NCBI RefSeq assembly: GCF_001618425.1
Contig: NZ_BDCU01000018.1
Span: forward strand, 310,001-374,000
Direction of reading: 5' to 3'
DNA from: Nocardia fusca NBRC 14340
Lineage (GTDB): Bacteria > Actinomycetota > Actinomycetes > Mycobacteriales > Mycobacteriaceae
DNA: 64,000 bases
The position numbers and the translations under genes are program-made. Each line of letters opens with the position of its first letter. The stretch's first letter is position 1. The notes beneath the pieces were generated by a model. The model ran no database searches. It was given only the letters and a program-made list of their open reading frames with translations, and had not been told where the DNA came from. This document shows positions 37,707 through 46,396 of this stretch, piece by piece.

Positions 37707-39062
37707 TCATGCCGTCTGCCGGCGGCGGTATCGCACCCGGCACGGCTGCTGCAGTTGCACGACCATCTTCGAGTGATCGTTGCGGTAGGACTCCGACGGC
37801 TGCACCATCTCGAATTCCCAGTCCCGCAGCAGTACCGAGAAGATCGCCTTGAGCTGCATCAGCGCGAACGCGGCGCCGACGCAGCGGTGGCGTCCGGCCC
37901 CGAACGGGATCCAGGTCCAGCGGTTGACCAGATCTTCCTGGTTGGGGTCGATATAGCGGCCGGGATCGAAACTGTCCGGGTTCGGGAAGTCCTCGGGCAG
38001 CCGGTTGGAGATCGCCGGTGTCGCCGCCACATGATCGCCGGGCTCGATCCGGTTTCCGCATACCTCGAACTCGCCTTGGGCGACCCGCATCAGGATGATG
38101 AGCGGGGGATGCAGCCGCAGCGTCTCCTTGAGCACCGCCTCCAGCTGCGGGATCTGGCGTAGGGCGTGGAAGCTCACTTCCTGGCCGTCGGCGTAGAGCT
38201 CGTCGAGTTCCTTCACGACTCCGGACAGCACTTCCGGATGCCGCAGCAGTTCGATCACCGACCAGGCGGCGGTGCCCGAGGTGGTGTGGTGGCCGGCGAA
38301 CATCATCGAGATGAAGATGCCGGTGACCTCGCTGGCGCTGAAATGCGGGGTGCCGTCCTCTTTCTTCACCGAGACCAGCACATCGAGCAGGTCGCGATCC
38401 TCTTTGTCGGCGGGCGGGTTCGCGATCCGCCCGTTCATGATTTCCTGGACGAGTTCGACCAGCGCGGCCCTGGATTCGTCGCGGATCCGGAAGCTCTCGA
38501 TCGGCATGTACGGGTCCACATACGCCAGCGCGTCGGTACCGCGTTCCAGGTTGTGGTAGAGGTGCGCGAACCGGCTGTCGAGTTCCTCGCGGAACTTCGT
38601 CCCGATCAGGCAGGCCGAGGAGGTGTAGATGGTGAGTTCGGCGAAAAAGTCGAGGAGATCGATCTCGCCCTCGTCACCCCAGCCCGCCAGCATCCGGTCG
38701 ACCTCTTTTTCGATGGTCGCCGCGTGTCCGCGCATCTGGTCGCCGCGCAGCGCGGAGTTGTGCAGCATCTCCTTGCGCCGTTCCGGGCTGGCGTCGAATA
38801 CCACGCCCTCGCCGAAGATCGGCTTCATGAAGGGGTAGGCGGCGGCCTGGTCGAGGTCCTCGTCGGCGGCGCGGAAGAAGAATTCGTTCGCTTCGGCGCC
38901 GGTGAGCAGGACGACGTGGCGTCCGGCGAGCTCGAACTGGCCGACGTCCCCGCATTCCTCCCGCACCCGGCGCATCAGCGCGATCGGGTCGGTGCGGAAT
39001 TCCTCCAGGTGGCCGTGTTCGTGTTCGCCTCCGGACACCCGCGGCGGTTTCACCGAAGTCAT
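37707..39062 (-). CDS. cyp51: Cytochrome P450 CYP51, sterol 14-alpha-demethylase
   Basis: 451 residues, the length of M. tuberculosis CYP51 and very similar throughout. Marks: PRVSGGEHEHGHLEEFRTDP start, Tyr76 region AAAYPFMKPIFGEGVVFD of the B-C loop, I-helix FAGHHTTSGT (255-264), ExxR at Glu313-Arg316, and heme loop FGAGRHRCVG with Cys394. It removes the 14-alpha methyl group of sterols in three oxidations; the physiological substrate in these bacteria is unclear. Operator copy C lies about 40-60 bases upstream. It forms an operon with fprB and shares a divergent promoter with an SDR gene. Confidence 0.96.
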   Translation of the reverse strand: MTSVKPPRVSGGEHEHGHLEEFRTDPIALMRRVREECGDVGQFELAGRHVVLLTGAEANEFFFRAADEDLDQAAAYPFMKPIFGEGVVFDASPERRKEMLHNSALRGDQMRGHAATIEKEVDRMLAGWGDEGEIDLLDFFAELTIYTSSACLIGTKFREELDSRFAHLYHNLERGTDALAYVDPYMPIESFRIRDESRAALVELVQEIMNGRIANPPADKEDRDLLDVLVSVKKEDGTPHFSASEVTGIFISMMFAGHHTTSGTAAWSVIELLRHPEVLSGVVKELDELYADGQEVSFHALRQIPQLEAVLKETLRLHPPLIILMRVAQGEFEVCGNRIEPGDHVAATPAISNRLPEDFPNPDSFDPGRYIDPNQEDLVNRWTWIPFGAGRHRCVGAAFALMQLKAIFSVLLRDWEFEMVQPSESYRNDHSKMVVQLQQPCRVRYRRRQTA

Positions 39063-39103
39063 GTGGAAATCCTTCCCCAGATTACTGTCCAGGATCTATG
39101 GTA

Positions 39104-39119
39104 GACACCTGTCTGGACA
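39104..39119. promoter_or_regulatory. Regulon operator, copy C (cyp51 side)
   Basis: GACACCTGTCTGGACA is the cleanest copy: GACA-CC-TGTC-TG-GACA. A further partial copy, ACTGTCCAGGAT, lies at 39085-39096 between it and the cyp51 start. Confidence 0.7.
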
Positions 39120-39199
39120 GTACTACGGGGTGTTGCGCGCAAGCAAGGTGTGCCGCCTCTCGCCGCCCCCGGCGCGCCGTCAGGATGCCATACTGACCG

Positions 39200-39215
39200 G
39201 ACACCTGTACGGAAT
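39200..39215. promoter_or_regulatory. Regulon operator, copy D (SDR side)
   Basis: GACACCTGTACGGAAT reads GACA-CC-TGTA-CG-GAAT, a weaker copy 36 bases before the SDR start, the same distance as copy B from the CMD gene. Confidence 0.55.
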
Positions 39216-39251
39216 AGTGTTCGGCCTAGAGAAGCGAGCGAGAACAGGTCC

Positions 39252-40151
39252 ATGAGCGGAAATCAGACCCTGTGGGGACGCGGCGCCGTGGTCGTCGGCG
39301 CCACCAGCGGCATCGGCTACGCCGTCGCGCACGCCCTGGCCGGACACGGCGCCGGAGTCGTGGTCAACGGACGAAACACCCCCGCAGTTGAACGCACGGT
39401 CAACTCCCTGACCCTCGCCGGCCACCGCGCGATCGGCGTCGCCGGCAGCGCCGCCGACGAATCCACCGCCACCGACCTCGTCGACACCTGCGTGCGCACC
39501 TTCGGGGCCGTCGACGTGCTCGTCAACTGTGCCGGGATCGCCGAACCCGCGGGCTCCTCCATCCTCGACGTCAGCACCCGCGACTGGCGTGCCCTGCTCG
39601 ACTCCCACCTCACCACCACGTTCAACACCTGCCGCGCCGCCGCCCCGAAAATGGTCGCCCAGGGCCGCGGCAGCATCATCAACACCAGTTCCTTCGCCTA
39701 TCTCGGCGACTACGGCGGCACCGGATACGCCGCCGGGAAGGGCGCGGTCAACTCCCTCACCCTCGCCATCGCCGCCGAACTGGCCGAACACAAAGTCCGC
39801 GCCAATGTCGTATGCCCCGGCGCCAAAACCCGGCTCTCCAGCGGGTTCGCCTATGAAGCCAAGATCATGGAGCTCTACCGCCGCGGCATGCTCGACGAGA
39901 TCAGCAAGGACGCCGCCCTCGACGCCCCACCCGCCGACCACGTCGCCCAGCTGTACCTGTACCTCGCGGGTACGGCCGCCGAGCGGGTCACCGGCCAGAT
40001 CTTCGTCGCCGCGGGCGGATTCGTCGGCCGCTACGACCGCCCGACACCCACCATCCTCGGCTTCCGCGACCACAACGACACCCCACCCTGGGCGCAGGAC
40101 GAACTGCACCGCATGATCGGCGGCCGCGACGCCGAGGCCGGTCGGCAGTGA
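39252..40151 (+). CDS. Short-chain dehydrogenase/reductase
   Basis: 299 residues. Rossmann motif GATSGIG (16-22), NNAG-equivalent VNCAG (91-95), catalytic Ser146 and YAAGK (Tyr159, Lys163). VVNGRN after the second strand suggests NADP. A C-terminal extension of about 40 residues (RYDRPTPTILGFRDHNDTPPW) is longer than in the classical family. In M. tuberculosis an SDR (Rv0765c) lies next to cyp51; this is probably its counterpart and may act on a 3-hydroxy or 3-keto sterol. Coupled by GTGA to the LLM gene. Confidence 0.87.
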   Translation: MSGNQTLWGRGAVVVGATSGIGYAVAHALAGHGAGVVVNGRNTPAVERTVNSLTLAGHRAIGVAGSAADESTATDLVDTCVRTFGAVDVLVNCAGIAEPAGSSILDVSTRDWRALLDSHLTTTFNTCRAAAPKMVAQGRGSIINTSSFAYLGDYGGTGYAAGKGAVNSLTLAIAAELAEHKVRANVVCPGAKTRLSSGFAYEAKIMELYRRGMLDEISKDAALDAPPADHVAQLYLYLAGTAAERVTGQIFVAAGGFVGRYDRPTPTILGFRDHNDTPPWAQDELHRMIGGRDAEAGRQ

Positions 40152-41233
40152 CCGCATTCCCCGAACTCGGCTGTTACGGTCTCGCCGGCCACGCCACCGA
40201 CCCGCATATCCTGCTCGACGAAGCCCGCGCCGCCGAACGACTCGGCCTCGGCGCCATGTTCCTGTCCGAACGTTTCAACACCAAAGAAGCGTTCGCTCTC
40301 GCCGCTGCCGCGGGCGCGGTCACCACCGACCTCGGTATCTGCACCGCGGCCACCAACCACAACACCCGCCACCCCCTGATCACCGCCACCGCGGCGGTCA
40401 CCCTGCACCGGCTCACCCGGGGCCGCTACAGCCTCGGCCTCGGCCGCGGATTCGGTGCGCTCTTCGACGCCATCGGCCTGCCCCGGATCACCTCCGCGCA
40501 ACTCCGTGACGCCACCGAGCTCTACCGGCGCCTCTGGCGCGGCGACACCGTCGTCGGCCACGACGGCCCCGCCGGAAAATACCCGATTCTGCACCTCGAC
40601 CCCACCTACGACGATGCCATCCCGGTCACCCTCACCGCGATCGGTACCAACACCCTGCGCCTGGCCGGGCAGATCGCCGACGCCGTCGTACTGCACACCT
40701 TCTTCACCGACGACACCACCGCCCGCGCCGTCCGGACGGTCCGCGCCGCCGCCGCGGACGCCGGCCGTGATCCGGCGGCCGTCCGCATCTGGTCGGTGCT
40801 GGCGGTGGTCGACGACACCCAGGGCGAATCGGCCCGGCTGCGCAAACTCGTCGGCCGCCTCGGCACCTACCTGCAGGGGTACGGCGACATCCTGGTCCAG
40901 GTCAACGACTGGGACCCGCAGGCCCTCGCCGACTTCCGGGCGCACCCCCTGGTCACCGGCGCCGGAGGCGCCCTCGACGCCGTAGCCGACGACACCACCC
41001 TCGCCGCCGTGGAAGACCTGCTCCCCGCGGAATGGACGGCTGCCTCCGCCACCGGTACCCCCGAACACTGCGCGGCCCGGATCGCCGACCAGTTCGCCGC
41101 CGGTTCCGACGGCGTCATCCTGCACGGCAACACCCCCACCGAACTCGCACCAGTTCTCGACGCGTGGCGGCGCCACCGCGACCCCGGCCGGTTCGCCCAC
41201 CTGCCGGCCAACCCCGGCAGGAGCAGCCGATGA
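40148..41233 (+). CDS. LLM class F420-dependent oxidoreductase (TIGR03857-like)
   Basis: 361 residues. Luciferase-like barrel: ELGCYGLAGHATDPHILLDEARAAERLGLGAMFLSERF, DLGICTAATNHNTRHPLITATAAVTLHRLTRGRYSLGLGRGFG, DAVVLHTFF. It matches the TIGR03857 group of putative F420 oxidoreductases. The GTG overlaps the SDR stop, and its own stop overlaps the phosphotransferase ATG. Being in the SDR operon suggests a redox step on the same intermediate. Confidence 0.85.
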   Translation: MTAFPELGCYGLAGHATDPHILLDEARAAERLGLGAMFLSERFNTKEAFALAAAAGAVTTDLGICTAATNHNTRHPLITATAAVTLHRLTRGRYSLGLGRGFGALFDAIGLPRITSAQLRDATELYRRLWRGDTVVGHDGPAGKYPILHLDPTYDDAIPVTLTAIGTNTLRLAGQIADAVVLHTFFTDDTTARAVRTVRAAAADAGRDPAAVRIWSVLAVVDDTQGESARLRKLVGRLGTYLQGYGDILVQVNDWDPQALADFRAHPLVTGAGGALDAVADDTTLAAVEDLLPAEWTAASATGTPEHCAARIADQFAAGSDGVILHGNTPTELAPVLDAWRRHRDPGRFAHLPANPGRSSR

Positions 41234-42291
41234 CCGCCTCGACCGAGATCGCCGGACTGACCCCCGAATGGCTCACCGCCGCCCTCGGCCGCCCCGTCAC
41301 CGCCGTGACCGCAGAAGCCGTCGGCACCGGACAGATCGGCACCGTGCACCGGCTGCGGCTCACCGGCGACGGTGTCCCGCGACAACTCCTGGCGAAACTC
41401 CCCGCCGCCGACCCCGGCGTCCGCGCCATGCTCGCCGGCGCCTACCGCCAGGAAGTCCGCTTCTACACCGAGATCGCCGCCACGGTCGCCGTCCGCACCC
41501 CGCGCTGCCACCACACCGAGATACACGGCGACGGCGGCGAATTCGTCCTCCTGCTGGAAGACCTGGCCCCTGCCCGCCAAGGCGACCAGATCGGCGGCTG
41601 CCCCGTCTCCCACGCCCACGCGGCCGTGACCGAGCTCGCGGGCCTGCACGCCCCCCGCTGGTGTGACGACACCCTGCTCGATATCGAGGGGTTCGGCCGC
41701 AACGGTCCGGAAGAAGCCGGCACGCTGCGCGAACTCTACGGCCCCACCACCGATATCTTCCTCGCCCGCCTCGGGGACCGCCTCCCCGCCGAGGACCACG
41801 AGACCGTTCGGGCCTGCGGTGAGGTCATCGCCGACTGGCTGGTCGCCCGCCCCGAACGCTTCGGACTCGTGCACGGCGACTACCGCCTGGACAACCTCCT
41901 GTTCGACGACGCCGACCCGCCGCAGGTGACCGCCGTCGACTGGCAGACCGTCAACCTGGGCCTGCCCGCCCGCGATCTCGCCTACTTCATCACCACCGGC
42001 CTCGACCCGGAGCCCCGGCGGGCCGCCGAACAGGATCTGGTCGCCACCTACCACCGGCGGCTCACCGAACTCGGCGTCACCGGCTACACCGCCGAGGACT
42101 GCTGGCAGGACTACCGCTTCGCCGCCCTGCAGGGCCCGCTGGTCGCGGTGTTCGGCGCCGCCTACGGCATCCCTTCCGAGCGCGGCGACGCCATGTTCGC
42201 CGCCATGATCCGCCGTAGCTGTGCCGCTATCCGCGATCTGGACTCGCTCACGCAGCAACCGGCACCGCTGCGGCCGCCCGCCACGGGATAG
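41230..42291 (+). CDS. Phosphotransferase family protein (APH/choline-kinase fold)
   Basis: 353 residues. Kinase-like fold with N-lobe LRLTGDGVPRQLLAKLPAADPGVRA, hinge VLLLEDLAPARQGDQ, catalytic loop RFGLVHGDYRLDNLLF (HGDxxxxN) and metal Asp in TAVDWQTVNLGLPARDLAYF. Many such genes in mycobacteria sit in sterol and acyl-CoA operons, often called aminoglycoside phosphotransferase without evidence. Here it closes the SDR-LLM operon opposite cyp51, so a lipid or sterol alcohol is a more natural guess than an antibiotic. Confidence 0.85.
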   Translation: MTASTEIAGLTPEWLTAALGRPVTAVTAEAVGTGQIGTVHRLRLTGDGVPRQLLAKLPAADPGVRAMLAGAYRQEVRFYTEIAATVAVRTPRCHHTEIHGDGGEFVLLLEDLAPARQGDQIGGCPVSHAHAAVTELAGLHAPRWCDDTLLDIEGFGRNGPEEAGTLRELYGPTTDIFLARLGDRLPAEDHETVRACGEVIADWLVARPERFGLVHGDYRLDNLLFDDADPPQVTAVDWQTVNLGLPARDLAYFITTGLDPEPRRAAEQDLVATYHRRLTELGVTGYTAEDCWQDYRFAALQGPLVAVFGAAYGIPSERGDAMFAAMIRRSCAAIRDLDSLTQQPAPLRPPATG

Positions 42292-42354
42292 CCCGGCCGC
42301 GTCACCCGCGCCCACAGCGCAGGAATAACCCCGCCACCCCCTCGGTTCAAGTAG

Positions 42355-42366
42355 ATGCAAATGCAT
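42355..42366. promoter_or_regulatory. Possible MarR operator
   Basis: ATGCAAATGCAT has 5-base inverted arms (ATGCA/TGCAT) around AA, 27 bases before the flavin monooxygenase start. A MarR gene is the second gene of this operon. Confidence 0.4.
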
Positions 42367-42392
42367 AGAACCTACGGTGGGAGTGACACACG

Positions 42393-43568
42393 ATGCAGTT
42401 CGGAATCTTCTCGGTCAGCGATATCACCCGCGACCCCGTGACCGGCGTGACGCCCAGCGAGGCCGAACGGATCGACGCGATCGTGCAGATCGCGCGCAAA
42501 ACCGAAGAGGTCGGCCTCGACGTCTTCGCCATCGGCGAGCACCACAACCCGCCGTTCTTCTCCTCCTCACCGACCACCCTGCTCGGCCATATCGCGGCCA
42601 GCACCGAGCGACTGATCCTCACCACGGCGACCACCCTGATCACCACCAACGACCCGGTGAAGATCGCCGAGGACTACGCCATGCTGCAACACCTGTCCAA
42701 GGGCCGCATGGATCTGATGCTCGGCCGCGGCAACACCGGCCCCGTCTACCCCTGGTTCGGCAAGGACATCCGCGCGGGCCTACCGCTGGCACTGGAGAAC
42801 TACAACCTCCTGCACCGGCTGTGGCGCGAGGACGTCGTCGACTGGGAAGGCAACTACCGGACCCCGCTGCAGGGCTTCACCGCCACCCCGCGGCCGCTCG
42901 ACGGTGTGCCGCCGTTCGTCTGGCACGGCTCCATCCGCACCCCGGAAATCGCCGAACAGGCCGCCTACTACGGCAACGGTTTCTTCGCCAACCACATCTT
43001 CTGGCCCACCGCGCACTCGCTCCAGCTCATCGAGTTCTACCGGCAGCGTTTCGAACACTACGGTCACGGCACCAAAAAGCAGGCCATCGTCGGACTCGGC
43101 GGACAGGCCTATATCGCCAAGAAATCCCAGGACGCCTGGAACGAATTCCGCCCCTACTTCAACGAAGCCCCCGTCTACGGCCACGGCCCCTCCCTGGAGG
43201 ACTTCGCCGAAATGACCCCGCTGTCGGTCGGCAGCCCACAGGAGATCATCGACAAAACCCTCACCTTCCACGACACCTTCGGTGACTACCAGCGCCAGCT
43301 GTGGCTGATGGACCACGCCGGATTGCCGCTGAAAACCGTGCTCAACCAGCTCGACCTGCTCGGCGAGGAAGTCGTGCCGGTACTGCGCAAAGAACTGGAG
43401 ACCCGCCGCGACCCCGAATCCGCCCCGGCGCCCACCCATCGGGCGCGCGTCGCCGCCGAATACGGCGACGAGCCCGCCCGGCAGGCCCGCCCCAACGCCA
43501 ACCAGGGCGACAACCTGGCCGGCGCCAGCCCCTACCAGGACACCGCGAAGACCCTGGCCGACAAGTGA
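42393..43568 (+). CDS. CE1758-type FMN-dependent luciferase-like monooxygenase
   Basis: 391 residues. Bacterial luciferase fold: MQFGIFSVSDITRDP, EVGLDVFAIGEHHNPPFFSSSP, LTTATTLITTNDPVKIAEDYAMLQHLSKGRMDLMLGRGNTGPVYPWFG, and a long C-terminal region. The family is named after a Corynebacterium protein paired with an FMN reductase. The same pair is present here (234-residue reductase at 44014), with a MarR gene between. FMNH2 is thus expected to come from the partner. Substrate unknown. Confidence 0.87.
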   Translation: MQFGIFSVSDITRDPVTGVTPSEAERIDAIVQIARKTEEVGLDVFAIGEHHNPPFFSSSPTTLLGHIAASTERLILTTATTLITTNDPVKIAEDYAMLQHLSKGRMDLMLGRGNTGPVYPWFGKDIRAGLPLALENYNLLHRLWREDVVDWEGNYRTPLQGFTATPRPLDGVPPFVWHGSIRTPEIAEQAAYYGNGFFANHIFWPTAHSLQLIEFYRQRFEHYGHGTKKQAIVGLGGQAYIAKKSQDAWNEFRPYFNEAPVYGHGPSLEDFAEMTPLSVGSPQEIIDKTLTFHDTFGDYQRQLWLMDHAGLPLKTVLNQLDLLGEEVVPVLRKELETRRDPESAPAPTHRARVAAEYGDEPARQARPNANQGDNLAGASPYQDTAKTLADK

Positions 43569-44017
43569 CCAGAACCAGCGGACGGCTCGCCAACGACGCC
43601 TGGGAAGCAGTACTCACCGCCCACGCGGTCCTGATGAAACAGTTCGCGGCCCAGGATGTGTGGCACGGACTCACCATGCGCGAATACGACGTCCTCTACA
43701 CGCTGTCCAAATGCCCCGAACCCATCCGCCCCGCCGAACTCAACCGGCACGTCCTGCTCACCCAGCCGGCGCTGTCCCGGATGGTGGACCGGCTCGTAGA
43801 CCGCGGCCTCGTGCAACGCACCCCCGACCCACACGACGGCCGCGGGGTCCGGCTCTCGCTCACCGATGAGGGCCGGACCCGGCAGCGCCGCATCGGCGGC
43901 CGCCATGCCGTCGGCGTCGCCCGCGCCCTCACCGGCGCCCTCACCGACGACGAACTACGCACCCTCGAACAGCTCTGCGGCAAACTCGCCGACATCACGC
44001 AAAGGAACGAGATATGA
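43565..44017 (+). CDS. MarR family regulator
   Basis: 150 residues. Winged helix with LTMREYDVLYTLSKCPEPIRPAELNRHVLLTQPALSRMVDRLVDRGLVQRTPDPHDGRGVRLSLT in sections (about 38-102), typical of MarR including the DxRxxx wing. GTG and ATG 4-base overlaps with both neighbours place it inside the flavin operon. It would most simply control its own operon, perhaps through the ATGCA/TGCAT site upstream. Cys residues (SKCPE, QLCGK) might allow oxidation sensing. Confidence 0.87.
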   Translation: MTRTSGRLANDAWEAVLTAHAVLMKQFAAQDVWHGLTMREYDVLYTLSKCPEPIRPAELNRHVLLTQPALSRMVDRLVDRGLVQRTPDPHDGRGVRLSLTDEGRTRQRRIGGRHAVGVARALTGALTDDELRTLEQLCGKLADITQRNEI

Positions 44018-44718
44018 ACACCACCAACGGCCAGGGCACGACCCCCTACCGGCTGGTCGTGGTCAGCGGCGGCACCAGCAACCCGTCCTCGACCCGCATG
44101 CTCGCCGACCGGATCTCCGCCCGCGTCGGCACCCTCGCCCGCCACCGCGGCGCCACCGCCACCGTCCACGTCATCGACCTCCGCGAACTCGCCACCGAGA
44201 TCACCACCGCGCTCGTCTCCCAGCTCATGGGCCCCAAGATGACCGCCGCCATCGAAACACTCGCCGCCGCCGACGGCCTGATCGTCGCCGCCCCCGTCTA
44301 CAAGGCCGCACCGAGCGGACTGCTCACCTCCTTCTTCCACGTCCTCGACAACGACCTGCTCATCGCCAAACCGGTGATCCTGGCCGCCACCGCCGGCAGC
44401 TCCCGGCACGCCCTGGTCGTCGACGAACAGATGCGCGCCCTGTTCGCTTTCCTGCGCACCATGACCGTGCCCACCTCCCTGTTCGCCGCCTCCGAAGACT
44501 GGAGCGACACCGACCTCGACAAACGCATCGACCGCGCCGCCCTCGAACTGGTGCTGCTGATGGAGAGCGGTTTCGCGCACAAGGTCAAAGACGAATCGTG
44601 GACCAGCTACCAGCACAGCTTCGGCAGCGCCGGCGGCAGCGAAACCACCGTCGACCTCGACACCGACCTCATGCGGCTCGCGGCCGGTGGAAGTGCGGCC
44701 GTGGATACCCGCCCCTGA
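44014..44718 (+). CDS. CE1759-type NAD(P)H-dependent FMN reductase
   Basis: 234 residues, flavodoxin-like: LVVVSGGTSNPSSTRMLADRI for FMN phosphate, APVYKAAPSGLLTSFFHVLDNDLLIAKPVILAATAGSSRHALVV. It supplies reduced FMN to the luciferase-like enzyme two genes upstream. It is coupled to the MarR gene by ATGA. The C-terminal 30 residues are specific to the CE1759 group. Confidence 0.87.
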   Translation: MNTTNGQGTTPYRLVVVSGGTSNPSSTRMLADRISARVGTLARHRGATATVHVIDLRELATEITTALVSQLMGPKMTAAIETLAAADGLIVAAPVYKAAPSGLLTSFFHVLDNDLLIAKPVILAATAGSSRHALVVDEQMRALFAFLRTMTVPTSLFAASEDWSDTDLDKRIDRAALELVLLMESGFAHKVKDESWTSYQHSFGSAGGSETTVDLDTDLMRLAAGGSAAVDTRP

Positions 44719-44778
44719 CGGCTGCGGCCCGTCGGTGGACGCGTTGTTGCCCCGTGGCGTGGATCGCCCGGCCGACCA

Positions 44779-45654
44779 TCAGAGCCCGGGATCGGGTAGC
44801 CGGTCGAGGAATCCGGCGATGAGCCGGGCGATCTCGTCCAGATGGGTTTCGAGGGCGAAGTGGCCCGTATCGAACAGATGCAGTTCGGCGTCCGGGATGT
44901 CGGTCAGGTAGGCGTGCGCCCCGGGCGCGGGAAAGAACGGATCGTTCGCTCCCCAGGTGATCAGGGTGGGCGGGGCGTACTTCCGCAGCCAGTCCTGCCA
45001 GGCCGGATAGCGGGCGATATTGGACCGATAGTCGAAAGCCAATGCCATCTGCGCCTCCTCCCGCCCGGGCAGGTCCAGGAAATACTGGTCCAGCAACCAG
45101 GATTCGGGGGACAGTCTGGTGACCTCAGGGACTCCGGTCTCGTACTGGCTGCGGGTGCCCGCCGGGGTCAGTAGCCGGCGGATCGTGTCCCGGGCGCCCT
45201 CTTGTTCTGGACGGAGCGAAATGAACTCCCGCGCGCCGTCGGACAGTCCTGCCTCGTAGGCGTTTCCGTTCTGCACGATCAACCCCGTGATCCATTCCGG
45301 GTGGCGCTCGGCGAGCCGGAATCCGATCGGAGCGCCGAAGTCGAAGACATACATGGCGAAACGGTGCAGGCCGAGCTGCTGCACGAACGCCTCGATGATA
45401 TCGGCCAGGTGATCGAAGGTGTACTCGAAATCTCCCGGCGTCGTGGTGTTTCCGAAACCGGGATAGTCGGGCGCGATGAGCCGGTAGCGATCGCCGAGCA
45501 CATCGATCAGCCGTCGGAACTGATGAGAGGCGGAGGGAAAGCCGTGCAGCAGCAACAGCGTCGGCGCATCGGCGCGACCGGGCACGGATTCCCGATAGAA
45601 GACACCGATGCCGTCGACATCGAGGTAGCGGTGATGAACCAGTGGCAAGCTCAT
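44779..45654 (-). CDS. Alpha/beta hydrolase, epoxide hydrolase-like
   Basis: 291 residues. HGFP oxyanion motif (37-40), nucleophile Asp105 in YVFDFGAPIGF (as in epoxide hydrolases and dehalogenases, where it is DWGGPIG), cap domain and catalytic His in DTGHFALETH. The ATG at 45654 was chosen because an upstream in-frame start would cross the divergent gene. It is divergent from a CGNR zinc-finger regulator, 88 bases apart. The same hydrolase/CGNR pairing occurs again at 60-62 kb. Confidence 0.85.
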   Translation of the reverse strand: MSLPLVHHRYLDVDGIGVFYRESVPGRADAPTLLLLHGFPSASHQFRRLIDVLGDRYRLIAPDYPGFGNTTTPGDFEYTFDHLADIIEAFVQQLGLHRFAMYVFDFGAPIGFRLAERHPEWITGLIVQNGNAYEAGLSDGAREFISLRPEQEGARDTIRRLLTPAGTRSQYETGVPEVTRLSPESWLLDQYFLDLPGREEAQMALAFDYRSNIARYPAWQDWLRKYAPPTLITWGANDPFFPAPGAHAYLTDIPDAELHLFDTGHFALETHLDEIARLIAGFLDRLPDPGL

Positions 45655-45683
45655 GGGTTCACATGCTTTCTTTCCGAGGATAT

Positions 45684-45738
45684 GCATTAGCTGTAGCGGA
45701 ACCCCGGCTAACGTGTCAAGGCGGTGAAGTAGCATTAG
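45684..45738. promoter_or_regulatory. Possible CGNR operator repeats
   Basis: GCATTAG occurs twice (45684-45690 and 45732-45738) in the 88-base gap between the hydrolase and CGNR genes. The second copy overlaps the CGNR ribosome-binding region. Weak evidence. Confidence 0.25.
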
Positions 45739-45742
45739 TGGG

Positions 45743-46330
45743 ATGAACTCGGCAGCATTCCCGGTGGGCGAGCCACTGGCCCTGGATCTGGTGAACACCC
45801 GCCCGGCCCAGGGCGACCTCCTGAGTACTCCCGATCAGTTGGCCGACTGGCTCCGGAAACAGGCCGATCGGCTGCCGGAAAACCCGCCCGAATACCTGAC
45901 CACCGAGGCCTTGCGACAGGTGCGGCAGGTCCGCGACCACATCTCCACGGTGCTCGAGGCGTTGCTGTCCCGCCGCCGCCCGCCGGCAGCCGCCCTGCAC
46001 GGATTGGCCGATGCCCAATCCGCCGCACCTGCCGTCCGGCATCTTGTATGGGACGGCACCGCGCTCACGGCCACAGTGCGCCGTACCGGCCCCAGTAGCA
46101 CGCGGCTGGCCGCCGCCCTGGCCGAAGCCGCCGTCGAACTGCTCTCCGATCCGGCGATCGCCCGCCTGAAACAGTGCGAAGCCGACGACTGCGTCCTGCT
46201 GTTCATCCCCGCCCATCCGCGCCGCCGCTGGTGCTCACCACAACGCTGCGGCAACCGAGTCCGCGTAGCCCGCTACTACGACCGCCACCACCCGGCGAAG
46301 GCCCCCGAGACCCGCAGCGGCATCGGCTGA
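45743..46330 (+). CDS. ABATE/CGNR zinc-finger domain protein
   Basis: 195 residues. N-terminal ABATE stress-sensor domain (GEPLALDLVNTRPAQGDLLSTPDQLADWL) and C-terminal CGNR zinc finger with CEADDCVLLFIPAHPRRRWCSPQRCGNRVRVARYYDRH in sections. CGNR proteins are presumed DNA-binding regulators. It likely controls the divergent alpha/beta hydrolase and itself. Confidence 0.88.
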   Translation: MNSAAFPVGEPLALDLVNTRPAQGDLLSTPDQLADWLRKQADRLPENPPEYLTTEALRQVRQVRDHISTVLEALLSRRRPPAAALHGLADAQSAAPAVRHLVWDGTALTATVRRTGPSSTRLAAALAEAAVELLSDPAIARLKQCEADDCVLLFIPAHPRRRWCSPQRCGNRVRVARYYDRHHPAKAPETRSGIG

Positions 46331-46396
46331 ACCAGCGCGCCCACACGACGCCCGTCATCGCCGAGAACCCACCCTCACGCGTGTTAGTTTGCTGCG

